The notes beneath the pieces are model-generated. The model made no database searches. It was not told the DNA's origin and saw only the letters and a program-made list of their open reading frames with translations. Position numbers and translations under genes: made by a program. Below are positions 6,803 through 17,832 of a stretch of DNA of 64,000 nucleotides, piece by piece. This DNA comes from Maricaulaceae bacterium. GTDB taxonomy: Bacteria > Pseudomonadota > Alphaproteobacteria > Caulobacterales > Maricaulaceae. Location: assembly GCA_026126205.1 (NCBI GenBank), contig JAHCJP010000007.1, positions 1 to 64,000 of the forward strand, in the 5' to 3' direction. Numbering within the stretch: the stretch's first letter is position 1; every line of letters starts with the position of its first letter.

Positions 6803-7830
6803 ATGAGCGGCGCGCCATAACGCCGGAAGCCCAGCCGGAGGACGCGCGCGACAAGGCGATGCGGCCGCTGAGCTTCGCCGAGTTCGTCGGCCAGAAGGCG
6901 GCGATCGGCAATCTCACCGTGTTCGTGGAGGCGGCCAGCCGGCGCGGCGAGGCGCTGGATCACGTTCTGCTGTCCGGCCCGCCGGGCCTTGGCAAGACGA
7001 CGCTGGCCCAGATCGTCGCCCGCGAACTGGGGGTGAATTTCCGCGCCACCTCCGGCCCGGTAATCGCCCGCGCCGGAGACCTGGCGGCGATCCTGACCAA
7101 TCTTGAACCGCGCGACGTGCTGTTCATCGACGAGATTCACCGCCTCGCCCCGGCGGTGGAGGAGATCCTGTATCCGGCGATGGAGGATTTCGCGCTGGAT
7201 CTGGTGATCGGCGAAGGCCCCAGCGCCCGCACCGTGCGCATAGACCTGCCGCCCTTCACCCTGATCGGCGCCACCACGCGGGCGGGCCTCCTGGCCACAC
7301 CGCTGCGCGACCGTTTCGGCGTGCCGGTGCGGCTGGAATTCTATGACGAGGGCGAGCTGGCCGGCATCGTCGCCCGCGCCGCCGCCCGCCTCGGCGCGAA
7401 GGCCACCCCCGACGGCGCGGCCGAAATCGCCCGCCGCGCCCGCGGCACGCCGCGCGTGGCCGGGCGCCTGCTGCGCCGGGTGCGCGATTTCGTGGAGGCG
7501 GATGGCGGCGCGTCGATCGACGCGAAAACCGCCGACGCGGCGCTGAAGCGCCTGCAGGTGGACGAAACCGGGCTGGACGCGCTGGACCGGCGCTATCTGA
7601 CCGCGCTGACGCAACATTTTTCCGGCGGGCCGGTGGGGGTGGAGACGCTGGCCGCGGCTCTGGCCGAGGCGCGGGATTCGCTGGAGGACGTGGTTGAACC
7701 CTTCCTGATCCAGCAGGGCTTCATCCAGCGCACGCCGCGCGGGCGCCTGGCCTGCGCGCGCGCCTGGACGCATCTGGGCCTCAACCCGCCGCAAACCGGT
7801 CAGGCCGGCCTGTTCGGGGAGGAGAAATGA
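6799..7830 (+). CDS. ruvB: Holliday junction branch migration ATPase RuvB
   Basis: A 343-residue AAA+ motor that drives branch migration with RuvA. Walker A is GPPGLGKTT (60-68), Walker B is LFIDEIH (D111, E112), sensor 1 lies in LIGATTRAG, and the C-terminal winged helix ends with [12 protein letters not shown]. The start must be GTG 6799, giving [10 protein letters not shown]; the nearby ATG at 6803 is out of frame. The GTG overlaps the stop of the inserted accessory gene. If that insert is removed, the junction reads ATGAATGAGCGG, giving an ordinary ATGA ruvA/ruvB overlap. Confidence 0.95.
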   Translation: MNERRAITPEAQPEDARDKAMRPLSFAEFVGQKAAIGNLTVFVEAASRRGEALDHVLLSGPPGLGKTTLAQIVARELGVNFRATSGPVIARAGDLAAILTNLEPRDVLFIDEIHRLAPAVEEILYPAMEDFALDLVIGEGPSARTVRIDLPPFTLIGATTRAGLLATPLRDRFGVPVRLEFYDEGELAGIVARAAARLGAKATPDGAAEIARRARGTPRVAGRLLRRVRDFVEADGGASIDAKTADAALKRLQVDETGLDALDRRYLTALTQHFSGGPVGVETLAAALAEARDSLEDVVEPFLIQQGFIQRTPRGRLACARAWTHLGLNPPQTGQAGLFGEEK

Positions 7831-8294
7831 GCGCCGCCCTCGAACCCGCCAGCGGCATGTGGGGCAATGACCTGTGCCATCGCCTGCCGGTGCGCATCTA
7901 TTATGAAGACACGGATTTTTCCGGCGTCGTCTATCACGCGCAGTATCTGAAATTCTTCGAGCGCGGGCGCACTGAATCGCTGCGCAGCATGGGGATTCAC
8001 CATGCCGAACTGGCGGCGGGCGATGACCCGGTCGCCTTCGCGGTGCGCAAGCTGTCGATCGAATACATCCGCGCCGCGCGGGTGGACGACGCGCTTGTCG
8101 TCGAGACCCGCTATCTGCCGCAGCAAGGCCCGCGCCTGAACATCCACCAGCGCCTCTATCGCGGCGCCGAGCTGCTGGCCGAGGCCGAGGTGCAGGCGGT
8201 GTGCATGGACCCCGCCGGACGGCCGCGGCGGCCGTCGAAAGCCATGATCGCGGCCTGGACGCCGTATGTGACCCCGGCTCCGCCGCCGCGCTGA
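7827..8294 (+). CDS. ybgC: Tol-Pal-associated acyl-CoA thioesterase YbgC
   Basis: A 155-residue hot-dog-fold thioesterase. The signature [20 protein letters not shown] (about 29-48) holds the catalytic Asp and the YHA..Y motif, and ERGRTESLR follows. YbgC hydrolyses acyl-CoA or acyl-ACP and is encoded at the head of tol-pal clusters in proteobacteria. ATGA overlap with ruvB behind a very strong GGAGGAGAA site. A gap of about 145 bases separates it from tolQ. Confidence 0.9.
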   Translation: MSAALEPASGMWGNDLCHRLPVRIYYEDTDFSGVVYHAQYLKFFERGRTESLRSMGIHHAELAAGDDPVAFAVRKLSIEYIRAARVDDALVVETRYLPQQGPRLNIHQRLYRGAELLAEAEVQAVCMDPAGRPRRPSKAMIAAWTPYVTPAPPPR

Positions 8295-8440
8295 TCGCAC
8301 GCCCGTCCCGAAAATCGCCGCATTCCCCGGGCGCCATGCGCGCAAGGGGCGGTGGGGGAAGGCGCGCGGCGTGCGCGCTTGGTTAACCCTTGGCGCCCTA
8401 GAGGGGTTTCACGGTTCCACAAGGGTTCAAGAGGATTGCC

Positions 8441-9112
8441 ATGGAGACGACGGTCGTCGAGGCCGCGGCCACAGCGCAGGATTTCAGTTTCTTCGCGCTG
8501 TTCATGCAGGCCGACTGGGTGGTGAAGGCGGTGATGGGGATTCTCGCCTTCATGTCGTTGTGGTCATGGGCCATAGCCATAGACAAATGGCTGAGCCTGC
8601 GCGGCGCGCATGCGCGGGCGCGGGCCTTCGAAGCCGATTTCTGGTCCGGCCGCTCGCTGGACTCGCTGTCTGACGAGTACGCCAAGCGGCCGCGCGACGC
8701 CTTCGGGCGTGTCTTCGCCGCGGCGCTGCGTGAGTGGAGCGGCCGCGGGCCGGGCAGCCGCGTCTCACGCGCCGCGAACGCGGAGGCGGCCCGCGAACTG
8801 TCGCGGATGGAGAACGGTCTGGGCGTGCTGGCCAGCATCGGCTCTTCGGCAGTGTTCATCGGCCTGTTCGGCACCGTCTGGGGCATCATGAACAGCTTCC
8901 GCGCCATCGCGGTGTCGCATGACACCAACCTCGCCGTCGTCGCCCCCGGCATCGCCGAGGCGCTGTTCGCCACTGCGCTGGGCCTGCTGGCGGCGATCCC
9001 GGCGGTGATCTTCTTCAACGCCCTGTCGTCGAATCTCGGCCATTACGCCACCAGGCTGGAGAGCTTCGCCGACGAGCTGTCGGCGCTGGCCGACCGGGAA
9101 GGCGGCAAGTAA
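8441..9112 (+). CDS. tolQ: Tol-Pal system proton-channel subunit TolQ
   Basis: A 223-residue inner-membrane protein of the TolQ/ExbB/MotA family. Three membrane segments are visible: around residues 25-50 ([17 protein letters not shown]), 128-150 ([21 protein letters not shown]) and 165-190 ([20 protein letters not shown]). With TolR it converts proton flow into conformational energy for TolA and outer-membrane constriction at division. AGAGG precedes the ATG; the stop overlaps tolR (TAATG). Confidence 0.95.
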   Translation: METTVVEAAATAQDFSFFALFMQADWVVKAVMGILAFMSLWSWAIAIDKWLSLRGAHARARAFEADFWSGRSLDSLSDEYAKRPRDAFGRVFAAALREWSGRGPGSRVSRAANAEAARELSRMENGLGVLASIGSSAVFIGLFGTVWGIMNSFRAIAVSHDTNLAVVAPGIAEALFATALGLLAAIPAVIFFNALSSNLGHYATRLESFADELSALADREGGK

Positions 9113-9543
9113 TGGGCCTGTCCGTCAATTCGCGCGGCAAGGGCGGCCGCTGGAGCCCGAAGGCCGACATCAACGTCGCCCCGCTGGTGGACGTGATGCT
9201 GGTGCTGCTGATCGTGTTCATGATCACGGCGCCGCTGCTGACCGTCGGCGTGCCGGTGAATCTGCCGCGCACCGAGGCCCGCGCCCTGCCCGCCAGCGAC
9301 CGGCCGCTGACCATCACCGTGATGTCCGACGGGCGCGTGTTCATTCAGGAGACCGAGGTAGAGGCCGACGCGCTGGTTCCCCAGCTGCGCGCCATCGCCG
9401 GCACTGGCTATGCCGGCCGCGTCTATATCCGCGCCGACGCCGGGGCCTCATATGGAACCGTGGCCGGGGTGATGGCGCGGGTCAGCGCCGGGGGATTCAC
9501 CAATCTCGGCCTGGTCACCGACCCGCTGGAACAGAACCGCTAG
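9112..9543 (+). CDS. tolR: Tol-Pal system protein TolR
   Basis: A 143-residue ExbD/TolR protein with a single N-terminal membrane helix. The helix carries the conserved proton-path Asp in [16 protein letters not shown] (about residues 24-39), followed by the periplasmic domain ([33 protein letters not shown]). Partners are TolQ and TolA; start overlaps the tolQ stop by one base. Confidence 0.95.
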   Translation: MGLSVNSRGKGGRWSPKADINVAPLVDVMLVLLIVFMITAPLLTVGVPVNLPRTEARALPASDRPLTITVMSDGRVFIQETEVEADALVPQLRAIAGTGYAGRVYIRADAGASYGTVAGVMARVSAGGFTNLGLVTDPLEQNR

Positions 9544-9563
9544 GACCCTGGTCTGGAAGCCTG

Positions 9564-10412
9564 ATGCGCGCCGGATGGTTGATATCGATTTCCCTGCACG
9601 CGGGGCTGTTCGCCGCGGGGGTGATCTATCTGCCCCACGCCGCCCGCGTTCTCAGCGACTCCCCGGTCGTGCCGGTGGAGCTGGTGACCCTCGCCGAGGT
9701 CACCAATATCCGCGCCGCGCGCCCGGACCCGGAACCGGTCCGCGAGCCGGAACCGGAGCCCGAACCGGAACCCGAACCCGAACCTGAGCCCCTGCCCGCC
9801 CAGCCACCGACGCCGGAGCCCGAACCGGAACCCGAACCGGAACCGGAGGTGATCCACGACCCCGATCCGGAACCGGAACCGCAACCCGAGCCCGAAGCCA
9901 GCCGGGAGCCGCCGCCGCCCAGCGTGCGGCCCCAGCGCCCGCAACCTCAACGGCCCCAGCCGCAGCGCGAGGCGGGGCTGGATCTCGACCGGCTGTCCGG
10001 CCTGGTCGACCAGGCGCGGCGCGAGCGCGAGACCCAGTCCGGCCAGACGCGGCCCGAGACCGGCGACCGGCGCGAAGCCGCCGGCGCGGGCGACGCCATG
10101 ACCGCGACCCTGAACGACGTATTGCGCTCACAGCTACGCCGCTGCTGGCGCATGCCCGCCGACGCTCCGAACCCGGAGCGCCTCGGCGTGCGCGTCACCC
10201 TGCGCCTGAACCGCGACGGCACGTTGGCCGAACCGCCCGCCCTGAGCGAACCGGGGCGGGTGCGCGCCTCGCCCGACCCCTATATGCGCGTCGCCGCCGA
10301 CAACGCCCTGCGCGCGGCGGTGGAGTGCGCGCCCTATCGCCTGCCGGCTGACCGCTATGCCGAATGGCGCCTTATAGAAGTCAATTTCGACATGTCTCTT
10401 TCGCGCCGATGA
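9564..10412 (+). CDS. tolA: TolA-like energy transducer with Glu-Pro repeat spine
   Basis: A 282-residue protein with an N-terminal membrane helix (residues 4-25), a long periplasmic spacer, and a C-terminal TolA/TonB-like domain (about 180-282) ending in the ECAPYRLP...[12 protein letters not shown] pattern. The spacer is unusual in being an almost pure Glu-Pro repeat (EPEPEPEP, residues about 52-115) instead of the helical Ala/Lys-rich spine of enteric TolA, more like TonB. Position between tolR and tolB makes the Tol assignment secure. GGAAG precedes the ATG. Confidence 0.9.
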   Translation: MRAGWLISISLHAGLFAAGVIYLPHAARVLSDSPVVPVELVTLAEVTNIRAARPDPEPVREPEPEPEPEPEPEPEPLPAQPPTPEPEPEPEPEPEVIHDPDPEPEPQPEPEASREPPPPSVRPQRPQPQRPQPQREAGLDLDRLSGLVDQARRERETQSGQTRPETGDRREAAGAGDAMTATLNDVLRSQLRRCWRMPADAPNPERLGVRVTLRLNRDGTLAEPPALSEPGRVRASPDPYMRVAADNALRAAVECAPYRLPADRYAEWRLIEVNFDMSLSRR

Positions 10413-10448
10413 TCTCGGCCGCGCGCCGCCCCACGGGAGTCTGACCGA

Positions 10449-11810
10449 ATGCCCTTCTTCCGCCGCCTCGCCCTCGCCTTTCTCGCTCTCAGTTTTTCTG
10501 CAGCCGCAGCGGCGCAGGAGCCGCTAAGGGTCGATGTCGCCGAGGGCCATCTCGACCCGCTGCCGATCGCGATTCCGGACTTCACCGGCGTCGACGTCGA
10601 AACCCGCGCCACCGGAGCGGACATCACGCGCGTCATCGCCGCGAACCTTTCGGGCACGGCGCTGTTCGTTCAAATCGACCCCGCCGCCTATATCGAGCGC
10701 ATCGAGGACATCGACCTGCGCCCGCGCTTCCAGGACTGGCGGATCATCGGCGCCACGGCGCTGCTGGTGGGGCGGGTGACGGTGCAGTCGGACGGCCGGT
10801 TGCTGGTCGCTTTCAGGCTGTGGGATGCGCGCCTGGACGAACAGCTGCTGGGGCTGCAGCTGATCACGACCCCGGAAAACTGGCGGCGCGTGGCGCACCG
10901 CGTCTCCGATGCCGTCTACCAGCGCCTGACCGGCGAGCGTGGCTATTTCGACACCCGCATCGTCTATGTGGCCGAGGGCCGCGACGCCGACGGCACGCCG
11001 ACCCGGCGGCTGGCTATCATGGACCAGGACGGCGCCAATCCCAGCTTTCTGACCGACCGCTCCTACATGGCGCTGCTGCCGAATTTCTCGCCCAGCGCAC
11101 AGCAGGTCACCTACGTCTCCTATATCGAGGGCTCGGCCACCACCTATCTTTACGACCTCGAGACCGGCCGTCAGGAGGCGCTGTTCTCCAGCGGCGGCCG
11201 CAGCGCCGTGCGGGTGGAGTCCGGCGGCCAGAGCCTGTCGGCGCGCTTCTCGCCGGACGGCGACCGGCTTGCCGTGTCCATCGCCGGGCGCAGCGGCGGA
11301 CACGACATTCACATGTTCGATCTGCGCACGCGGACCCTGCACCGCCTGACCAGCCACCCGGCCGACGATGTGGAGCCTTCCTTTTCGCCAGACGGCCGGC
11401 AAATCGTCTTCACATCGTCCCGCGGCGGGGCGACACAGCTGTACGTCATGCCATCCGGCGGCGGCGGCGAGGCGCAGCGGATCAGTTTCGGCGAAGGACG
11501 CTACACCTCTCCCGTCTGGTCCCCGCGCGGCGACCTGATCGCTTTCGTCAAGCAATTGCGCGGGCGTTTCATGCTCGGCGTCGTGCGCGCCGACGGCTCG
11601 GGCGAGGAGCGGATCCTGTTCGAGAGCTATTTCGTCGACACCCCTGCCTGGTCGCCGAACGGGCGCGTTCTGCTGTTCACGCGCGGTGAAATGGCCGCCC
11701 AGGGCATGCGCTCGGAGATCTGGAGCATAGACCTGACCGGCCACAATCTGCGGCGGGCGCCGACCGGCGGTCCGGCCTCCGATCCAGCATGGTCTCCCTT
11801 GATTGATTAG
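10449..11810 (+). CDS. tolB: Tol-Pal periplasmic beta-propeller protein TolB
   Basis: A 453-residue protein with a cleavable signal peptide (about residues 1-22, ending AAAAQE), the N-terminal two-layer domain that contacts TolA, and a six-bladed propeller with repeated FSPDG/WSPRG/WSPNG motifs from about residue 210. It binds Pal competitively with peptidoglycan. GGGAG site upstream; same operon as tolA. Confidence 0.95.
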   Translation: MPFFRRLALAFLALSFSAAAAAQEPLRVDVAEGHLDPLPIAIPDFTGVDVETRATGADITRVIAANLSGTALFVQIDPAAYIERIEDIDLRPRFQDWRIIGATALLVGRVTVQSDGRLLVAFRLWDARLDEQLLGLQLITTPENWRRVAHRVSDAVYQRLTGERGYFDTRIVYVAEGRDADGTPTRRLAIMDQDGANPSFLTDRSYMALLPNFSPSAQQVTYVSYIEGSATTYLYDLETGRQEALFSSGGRSAVRVESGGQSLSARFSPDGDRLAVSIAGRSGGHDIHMFDLRTRTLHRLTSHPADDVEPSFSPDGRQIVFTSSRGGATQLYVMPSGGGGEAQRISFGEGRYTSPVWSPRGDLIAFVKQLRGRFMLGVVRADGSGEERILFESYFVDTPAWSPNGRVLLFTRGEMAAQGMRSEIWSIDLTGHNLRRAPTGGPASDPAWSPLID

Positions 11811-11902
11811 GGATTTCGTGGCTATCGTTCATCGTCGCGTGAGCGTCGCCGGGATGGGGCGGGCCGTCTGGTTAGCGCCGCAAATGCGCGTTATGGGGTG
11901 CC

Positions 11903-11922
11903 GCCCGGGTCTTCGCCCGGGC
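11903..11922 (+). promoter_or_regulatory. Stem-loop just before the pal ribosome binding site
   Basis: GCCCGGG and CCCGGGC flank a TCTTCG loop, ending a few bases before AAGGA of pal. There is no T-run, so it is not a classical terminator; it could stabilise a processed tolB-pal message or adjust pal translation. Confidence 0.4.
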
Positions 11923-11941
11923 CAACAAGGATGACGCACGC

Positions 11942-12457
11942 ATGAAAATCCAGTTTCTGATCGTCGCCGGCCTGGCCGCCATGGCCACAGCCTGCGCATC
12001 GCGTCCGCCAGTAACGGACACGACGACGGGACCGACCACAACCGGCCCGACGACCACCCAGCCGACGGGGCCAACCGGCCCGCGCGACGGCAGCATCGAG
12101 CAGTTCGTGCAAGTCGCCGGCGACCGTGTCTTCTACGGTTTCGACCGCTACGACCTGACGCCCGAGGCGCGCGAAACGCTTCGCCGTCAGGCCGCCTGGC
12201 TCAACCAGTATCCCGGCGTGAGCATCCAGATCGCCGGCAACTGCGACGAGCGCGGCACGCGCGAATATAACCTCGCGCTTGGCCATCGCCGCGCCAATGC
12301 GGCGCGTGACTACCTGATCTCCCAGGGCGTCTCGGCCAGCCGCATCTCGACCGTCTCCTACGGCAAGGAGCGGCCGACCTGCCATGAATCGAACGAGCGC
12401 TGCTGGGCCGTCAACCGCAACGCCACGACGGTGATAACCGGCGGCGCGGTCGGCTAA
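11942..12457 (+). CDS. pal: Peptidoglycan-associated lipoprotein Pal
   Basis: A 171-residue outer-membrane lipoprotein. The signal ends in a lipobox-like MATAC (Cys18), then a Thr/Pro-rich linker and an OmpA-like peptidoglycan-binding domain. The domain shows VFYGFDRYDLTPEA, IQIAGNCDERGTREYNLALG and RRANAARDYL, which contain the diaminopimelate-binding Asp and Arg of the family. A possible separate promoter (TTGATT 11799, 17 bases, CTATCG 11822) lies in the 131-base gap after tolB, fitting the known need for excess Pal. Confidence 0.95.
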   Translation: MKIQFLIVAGLAAMATACASRPPVTDTTTGPTTTGPTTTQPTGPTGPRDGSIEQFVQVAGDRVFYGFDRYDLTPEARETLRRQAAWLNQYPGVSIQIAGNCDERGTREYNLALGHRRANAARDYLISQGVSASRISTVSYGKERPTCHESNERCWAVNRNATTVITGGAVG

Positions 12458-12484
12458 AGACTCTGCTTCCGCCGCGAAGATGCG

Positions 12485-12524
12485 AACGCCCGCGGACGCT
12501 TGGGTCCGCGGGCGTTTCGTTTTC
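12485..12524 (+). terminator. Rho-independent terminator after pal
   Basis: AACGCCCGCGGAC (12485-12497), a six-base loop, the perfect complement (12504-12516), then TTTCGTTTT. It closes the tol-pal unit, so cpoB is transcribed separately or by read-through. Confidence 0.85.
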
Positions 12525-12611
12525 CGGGGCTGCGCACCGCCGTATTTTCGCCGTGCTGGATAGCCAGCCTTGGCCCTATCCTGGCGCCATCTCTTGACCC
12601 GAGGTTCCCCC

Positions 12612-13457
12612 ATGCTTCGCCTGACGCTCGCCGCCGCTCTCGCCCTCGCCATCGCCGCTCCGGCCGCGGCCCAGTCGCGCCGCGAGATGGTGGCGCGGAT
12701 TGACGCCGCCGAAGCGCGCATCGCCGAAATGGAGCGGGGCCAGCAGGCCGGCGGCCCGGTGATCGAACAATTACTGAGCCGCATCGACGCGCTGGAATAC
12801 CAGCTGCGCGACCTGACCGGCGAGACCGAGCGGCTCAGTTTCGAGAACCGTCGCCTGCGCCAGCAGGTAGAGGCGCTTCAGGAGCGTCTGGACCGCCGCA
12901 GCTTCGACAGCGAAGACAATGCAGGGCAGGCGCGTCCCGGCGGCCCGGCCAGCCTCTCCGGCGGCGACGTCGCGGTGGTGAACCCGGACAGTCCTTTCGC
13001 CGATGATTACGCCGCCGCAACCGGCGTGCTCGGCGGCGCGGCGGCGCCGGCGGAAACCGGACGGCGGCCTGCCGCCCCGCGCGAGGCCTTCGACCGGGCG
13101 CACACACGGTTGATGGACGGCGATTTCGACGGCGCGCGCGAAATGTTCCGCGCCTTCGTGACCGAACACGGAAACGATCCACAGGCCGGAGAGGCGTATT
13201 ACTGGCTGGGCGAAACCTATTTCGTCCGTGGCGATTATCCCGACGCCGCCGAGGCCTATATCGCCTCGCTGCGCGAGCGGCCGAACGGCGCCCGCGCACC
13301 GGACGCGCTGGTGCGCCTCGGCGCCTCGCTGGCGGCGCTGGGCCGCACGCGCGAAGCCTGCGATACGCTGTCGCGATTCAACCGCCAGTTCCCCAACGCC
13401 GGCGATGACGCCCGCGCTCGCGCCCAGCGCGAACGCGTACGCGCCGGCTGCACCTGA
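12612..13457 (+). CDS. cpoB: Cell division coordinator CpoB/YbgF-like protein
   Basis: A 281-residue periplasmic protein with a signal peptide (residues 1-21, ending AAAQS), an N-terminal coiled coil for trimerisation (about 25-95) and C-terminal TPR repeats (about 155-281; YYWLGETYFVRGDYPDAAEAY is typical). In E. coli CpoB links PBP1B and Tol at the septum. The ATG at 12612 is preferred over an upstream in-frame ATG because it directly starts the signal peptide and follows GAGG. Lies between pal and tilS, its usual place in alphaproteobacteria. Confidence 0.9.
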   Translation: MLRLTLAAALALAIAAPAAAQSRREMVARIDAAEARIAEMERGQQAGGPVIEQLLSRIDALEYQLRDLTGETERLSFENRRLRQQVEALQERLDRRSFDSEDNAGQARPGGPASLSGGDVAVVNPDSPFADDYAAATGVLGGAAAPAETGRRPAAPREAFDRAHTRLMDGDFDGAREMFRAFVTEHGNDPQAGEAYYWLGETYFVRGDYPDAAEAYIASLRERPNGARAPDALVRLGASLAALGRTREACDTLSRFNRQFPNAGDDARARAQRERVRAGCT

Positions 13458-13463
13458 GGCGGC

Positions 13464-14807
13464 TTGGCGGCCCCTGATTCTGAAGCGGTTCTCGCGCGGC
13501 TTGACGCGCTGCCGGGCGATGCTTTCGCTATCGGGTATTCCGGCGGCGGCGATTCCCATGCCTTGCTAGTGCTGGCCGCACGCCGGGCGAAGTCCCGTGG
13601 CCGCGCCCTGCATGCGCTGATCGTCGATCACGGCCTGCGCCCGGAAAGCGGAGCCGAGGCCGAACAGGCCGCCAAAACCGCCCGGCGCGCCGGCGCGACA
13701 GCGCGCATCCTGCGCTGGACCGGACCGAAACCCACGCATGGCCTGCCTGCGGCCGCGCGCGCCGCGCGGCACCGGCTGCTGGCCGCCGCCTGCCGCGAGC
13801 TGGGGGTCCGCGACCTGCTGCTGGGACACACCCTGGACGACCAGGCCGAGACAGTGTGGATGCGCCTGCTGGCCGGGGGCGGCATGCGGGCTCTGGCTGC
13901 GATGCCCGAAACCGGCCCGTCACCGGCTTGGCCCGAGGGGAGCGGCCTGCGCCTGCACCGCCCGCTGCTGGACGTGCGGCGGGCGGAATTACGTGCCTGG
14001 CTCGGAGCGCAGGGCGAAAACTGGATTGAGGATCCGTCCAATCTGGACCGCCGGCAGACGCGCGTCCGCACCCGCAGCCGGCTCGCAGCGCTGGAGGAGG
14101 CGGGGTTCAACCCCGCCCGCCTGGCGCGGCTGGCGGCGGACTGCCGCGCGCTGGACACCGCGGCGGGCGAGGCGGCGGCGCGGCTGCTGGTCCGCGCGGC
14201 GCGGCTGACGCCGTGGGGCGGGGCCGGTATCGATCCGGCGCCCTTCGCCGCCGCGCCGGGCAGGGACGCCGCAAGGGCGCTGGAAGCGCTGGTGATGGCG
14301 GTTTCCGGCGAAAGCGCAACACCGAAAACCGGGGCGCTGGAGCGGCTTCTGGATGCTCTGGCCGAAGGCCGCCCCGCCACCGGCGCCGGCGCCCGGCTGG
14401 TTCAATGGCGCAGCCGGACCTGGCTGGTCCGCGACGCCGGCGCCGCTTTGGGCCGCAAGGACGGCGCCGGGGGCGCCGCGGAGACCATTATTTCGCCGAC
14501 CGCCGGACAGGTCTGGGACGGCCGGTTTGAAATCAGAACAGCCCGGGACGGCCTGCGCGCCGGGGCGCTGGGCCGCGATTACCGCGGCCTGGCCGATCCG
14601 GCCTGCCTGGATACGGCGCCCGGCGCGGCGCGGTCGACGCTGTGCGCCGTGCGCGACGAAGGCGGCGCGGTTCTTGCCATCGCGGGCGTGACGGATCACG
14701 CCTGTGCGTCATTCCGGCGCCTGGGGACGGAGCGCGCGGCGCAACGCCTCTTTGCCGGCGGAGCGCCGGCGTGGTTTTATGAGACGCTGCAACAAGGCTC
14801 GATTTGA
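13464..14807 (+). CDS. tilS: tRNA(Ile)-lysidine synthase TilS
   Basis: A 447-residue ATP-dependent ligase that changes C34 of the CAU-anticodon tRNA-Ile to lysidine. The PP-loop SGGGDS is at residues 26-31, followed by the family motif DHGLRPES and GHTLDDQAET. It appears to use a TTG start (13464), six bases after the cpoB stop with GAGG in between; no closer ATG or GTG is in frame near the family's expected start. The C-terminal tRNA-binding domain is longer and less conserved. Confidence 0.9.
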   Translation: MAAPDSEAVLARLDALPGDAFAIGYSGGGDSHALLVLAARRAKSRGRALHALIVDHGLRPESGAEAEQAAKTARRAGATARILRWTGPKPTHGLPAAARAARHRLLAAACRELGVRDLLLGHTLDDQAETVWMRLLAGGGMRALAAMPETGPSPAWPEGSGLRLHRPLLDVRRAELRAWLGAQGENWIEDPSNLDRRQTRVRTRSRLAALEEAGFNPARLARLAADCRALDTAAGEAAARLLVRAARLTPWGGAGIDPAPFAAAPGRDAARALEALVMAVSGESATPKTGALERLLDALAEGRPATGAGARLVQWRSRTWLVRDAGAALGRKDGAGGAAETIISPTAGQVWDGRFEIRTARDGLRAGALGRDYRGLADPACLDTAPGAARSTLCAVRDEGGAVLAIAGVTDHACASFRRLGTERAAQRLFAGGAPAWFYETLQQGSI

Positions 14808-14864
14808 CGGTGGAAACGCCCCATATGAGGGCCTGACCCCGAACCGCGGACGGACGGAACATCA

Positions 14865-16826
<1,962 letters not shown>

Positions 16827-16829
16827 GGG

Positions 16830-17711
16830 TCAGCCCCGCTCCTCCGCCAGCAGCTCCCGCAGGATCTCCGCGCAGCGCGCGCCCAGTTCGACGTCGGCCA
16901 GCGCGTGGGCGGCGAAGGCGCGTAAGTACCCCGCCTTGTCGCCGCAGTCGAAGCTGCGCCCGTCATATTCCAGCGCGTGGAAGGACTGTTCCTGCATCAG
17001 CGCCGCCATGGCGTCGGTGAGCTGGATCTCGCCGCCGGCGCCAGCGCCCTGCCGCGCCAGGTGATCGAAAATCTGCGGCTGCAGGATATAGCGCCCGGTG
17101 ATGGACAGGTTCGACGGCGCGGCCTCGCGCTTCGGCTTCTCCACCATGGCGCGCATCTTCATCACCCGGCCATCGCGGGTTTCGGGGTCGATGACGCCGT
17201 ATTTGTGCACCTCGCTCTCCGGCACCGGCTCGACCGCGATCACATTGCCGCCCTCGCGCGCATAGACCTGCGCCATCTGGGCGAGGCATGACGGCGCGGC
17301 GCGCACGATCACATCCGGCAGCAGCACCGCGAAAGGCTCGTCGCCCACCACATCGCGGGCGCACCACACGGCGTGACCCAGGCCCAGCGGCGCCTGCTGG
17401 CGCACGAAGCTGGAGGCGCCAGGCGGCAGCAGTTCGGCCTCCAGCGCCTGCAGAACATCGGTCTTGCCCTTCATGCGAAGGGTGTCCTCCAGCTCGTAGG
17501 CGCGGTCGAAATAGTCCTCTATGGCGCTCTTGTTGCGCCCGGTGACGAACACGAAATGCGTGATCCCCGCGACCCGGGCCTCGTCGACGACGTACTGGAT
17601 CGCCGGACGGTCGAAGACCGGCAGCATCTCCTTCGGGATCGCCTTGGTGGCGGGCAGGACGCGGGTGCCGAGACCGGCGACGGGAAGAACCGCTTTGCGG
17701 ACGGGTTTCAT
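16830..17711 (-). CDS. galU: UTP-glucose-1-phosphate uridylyltransferase GalU
   Basis: A 293-residue nucleotidyltransferase making UDP-glucose from UTP and glucose-1-phosphate for envelope sugars. N-terminal AVLPVAGLGTRVLPATKAIPK is the nucleotide-binding signature; the ENTRLRMK-like region, LGLGHAVWCARDVVGDEPFAVLLPD and VEKPKREAAPSNL follow in order. AGGAC precedes the ATG. Divergent from glmM with a perfect palindrome between them. Confidence 0.95.
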   Translation of the reverse strand: MKPVRKAVLPVAGLGTRVLPATKAIPKEMLPVFDRPAIQYVVDEARVAGITHFVFVTGRNKSAIEDYFDRAYELEDTLRMKGKTDVLQALEAELLPPGASSFVRQQAPLGLGHAVWCARDVVGDEPFAVLLPDVIVRAAPSCLAQMAQVYAREGGNVIAVEPVPESEVHKYGVIDPETRDGRVMKMRAMVEKPKREAAPSNLSITGRYILQPQIFDHLARQGAGAGGEIQLTDAMAALMQEQSFHALEYDGRSFDCGDKAGYLRAFAAHALADVELGARCAEILRELLAEERG

Positions 17712-17763
17712 AAGGGGAGTCCTCGCGGGGGCTGAACAGCGTTATGAAAGGGCTAACGGCGTT

Positions 17764-17784
17764 GTGCTAGGGTTGTCCTAGCAC
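17764..17784. promoter_or_regulatory. Palindrome in the galU-glmM divergent promoter region
   Basis: GTGCTAGG-GTTGT-CCTAGCAC is a perfect 8-5-8 inverted repeat, 53 bases from galU and 49 from glmM. It could be an operator or a 5' leader hairpin of glmM; no T-run follows in either direction. Confidence 0.45.
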
Positions 17785-17832
17785 CGCCCGCCGGGTTGGC
17801 AAACCGGGGCGGGGACAGGAAGAGACGCGGAC

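Noticed and set aside
6171..6809. ATGAGCG at 6171 and 6803 as a target-site duplication of a transposon
   Set aside because: The second copy is partly explained by ruvB codons, the insert has no terminal inverted repeats and no transposase. A 7-bp match at start/stop codons can occur by chance, so I do not claim a mobile element.
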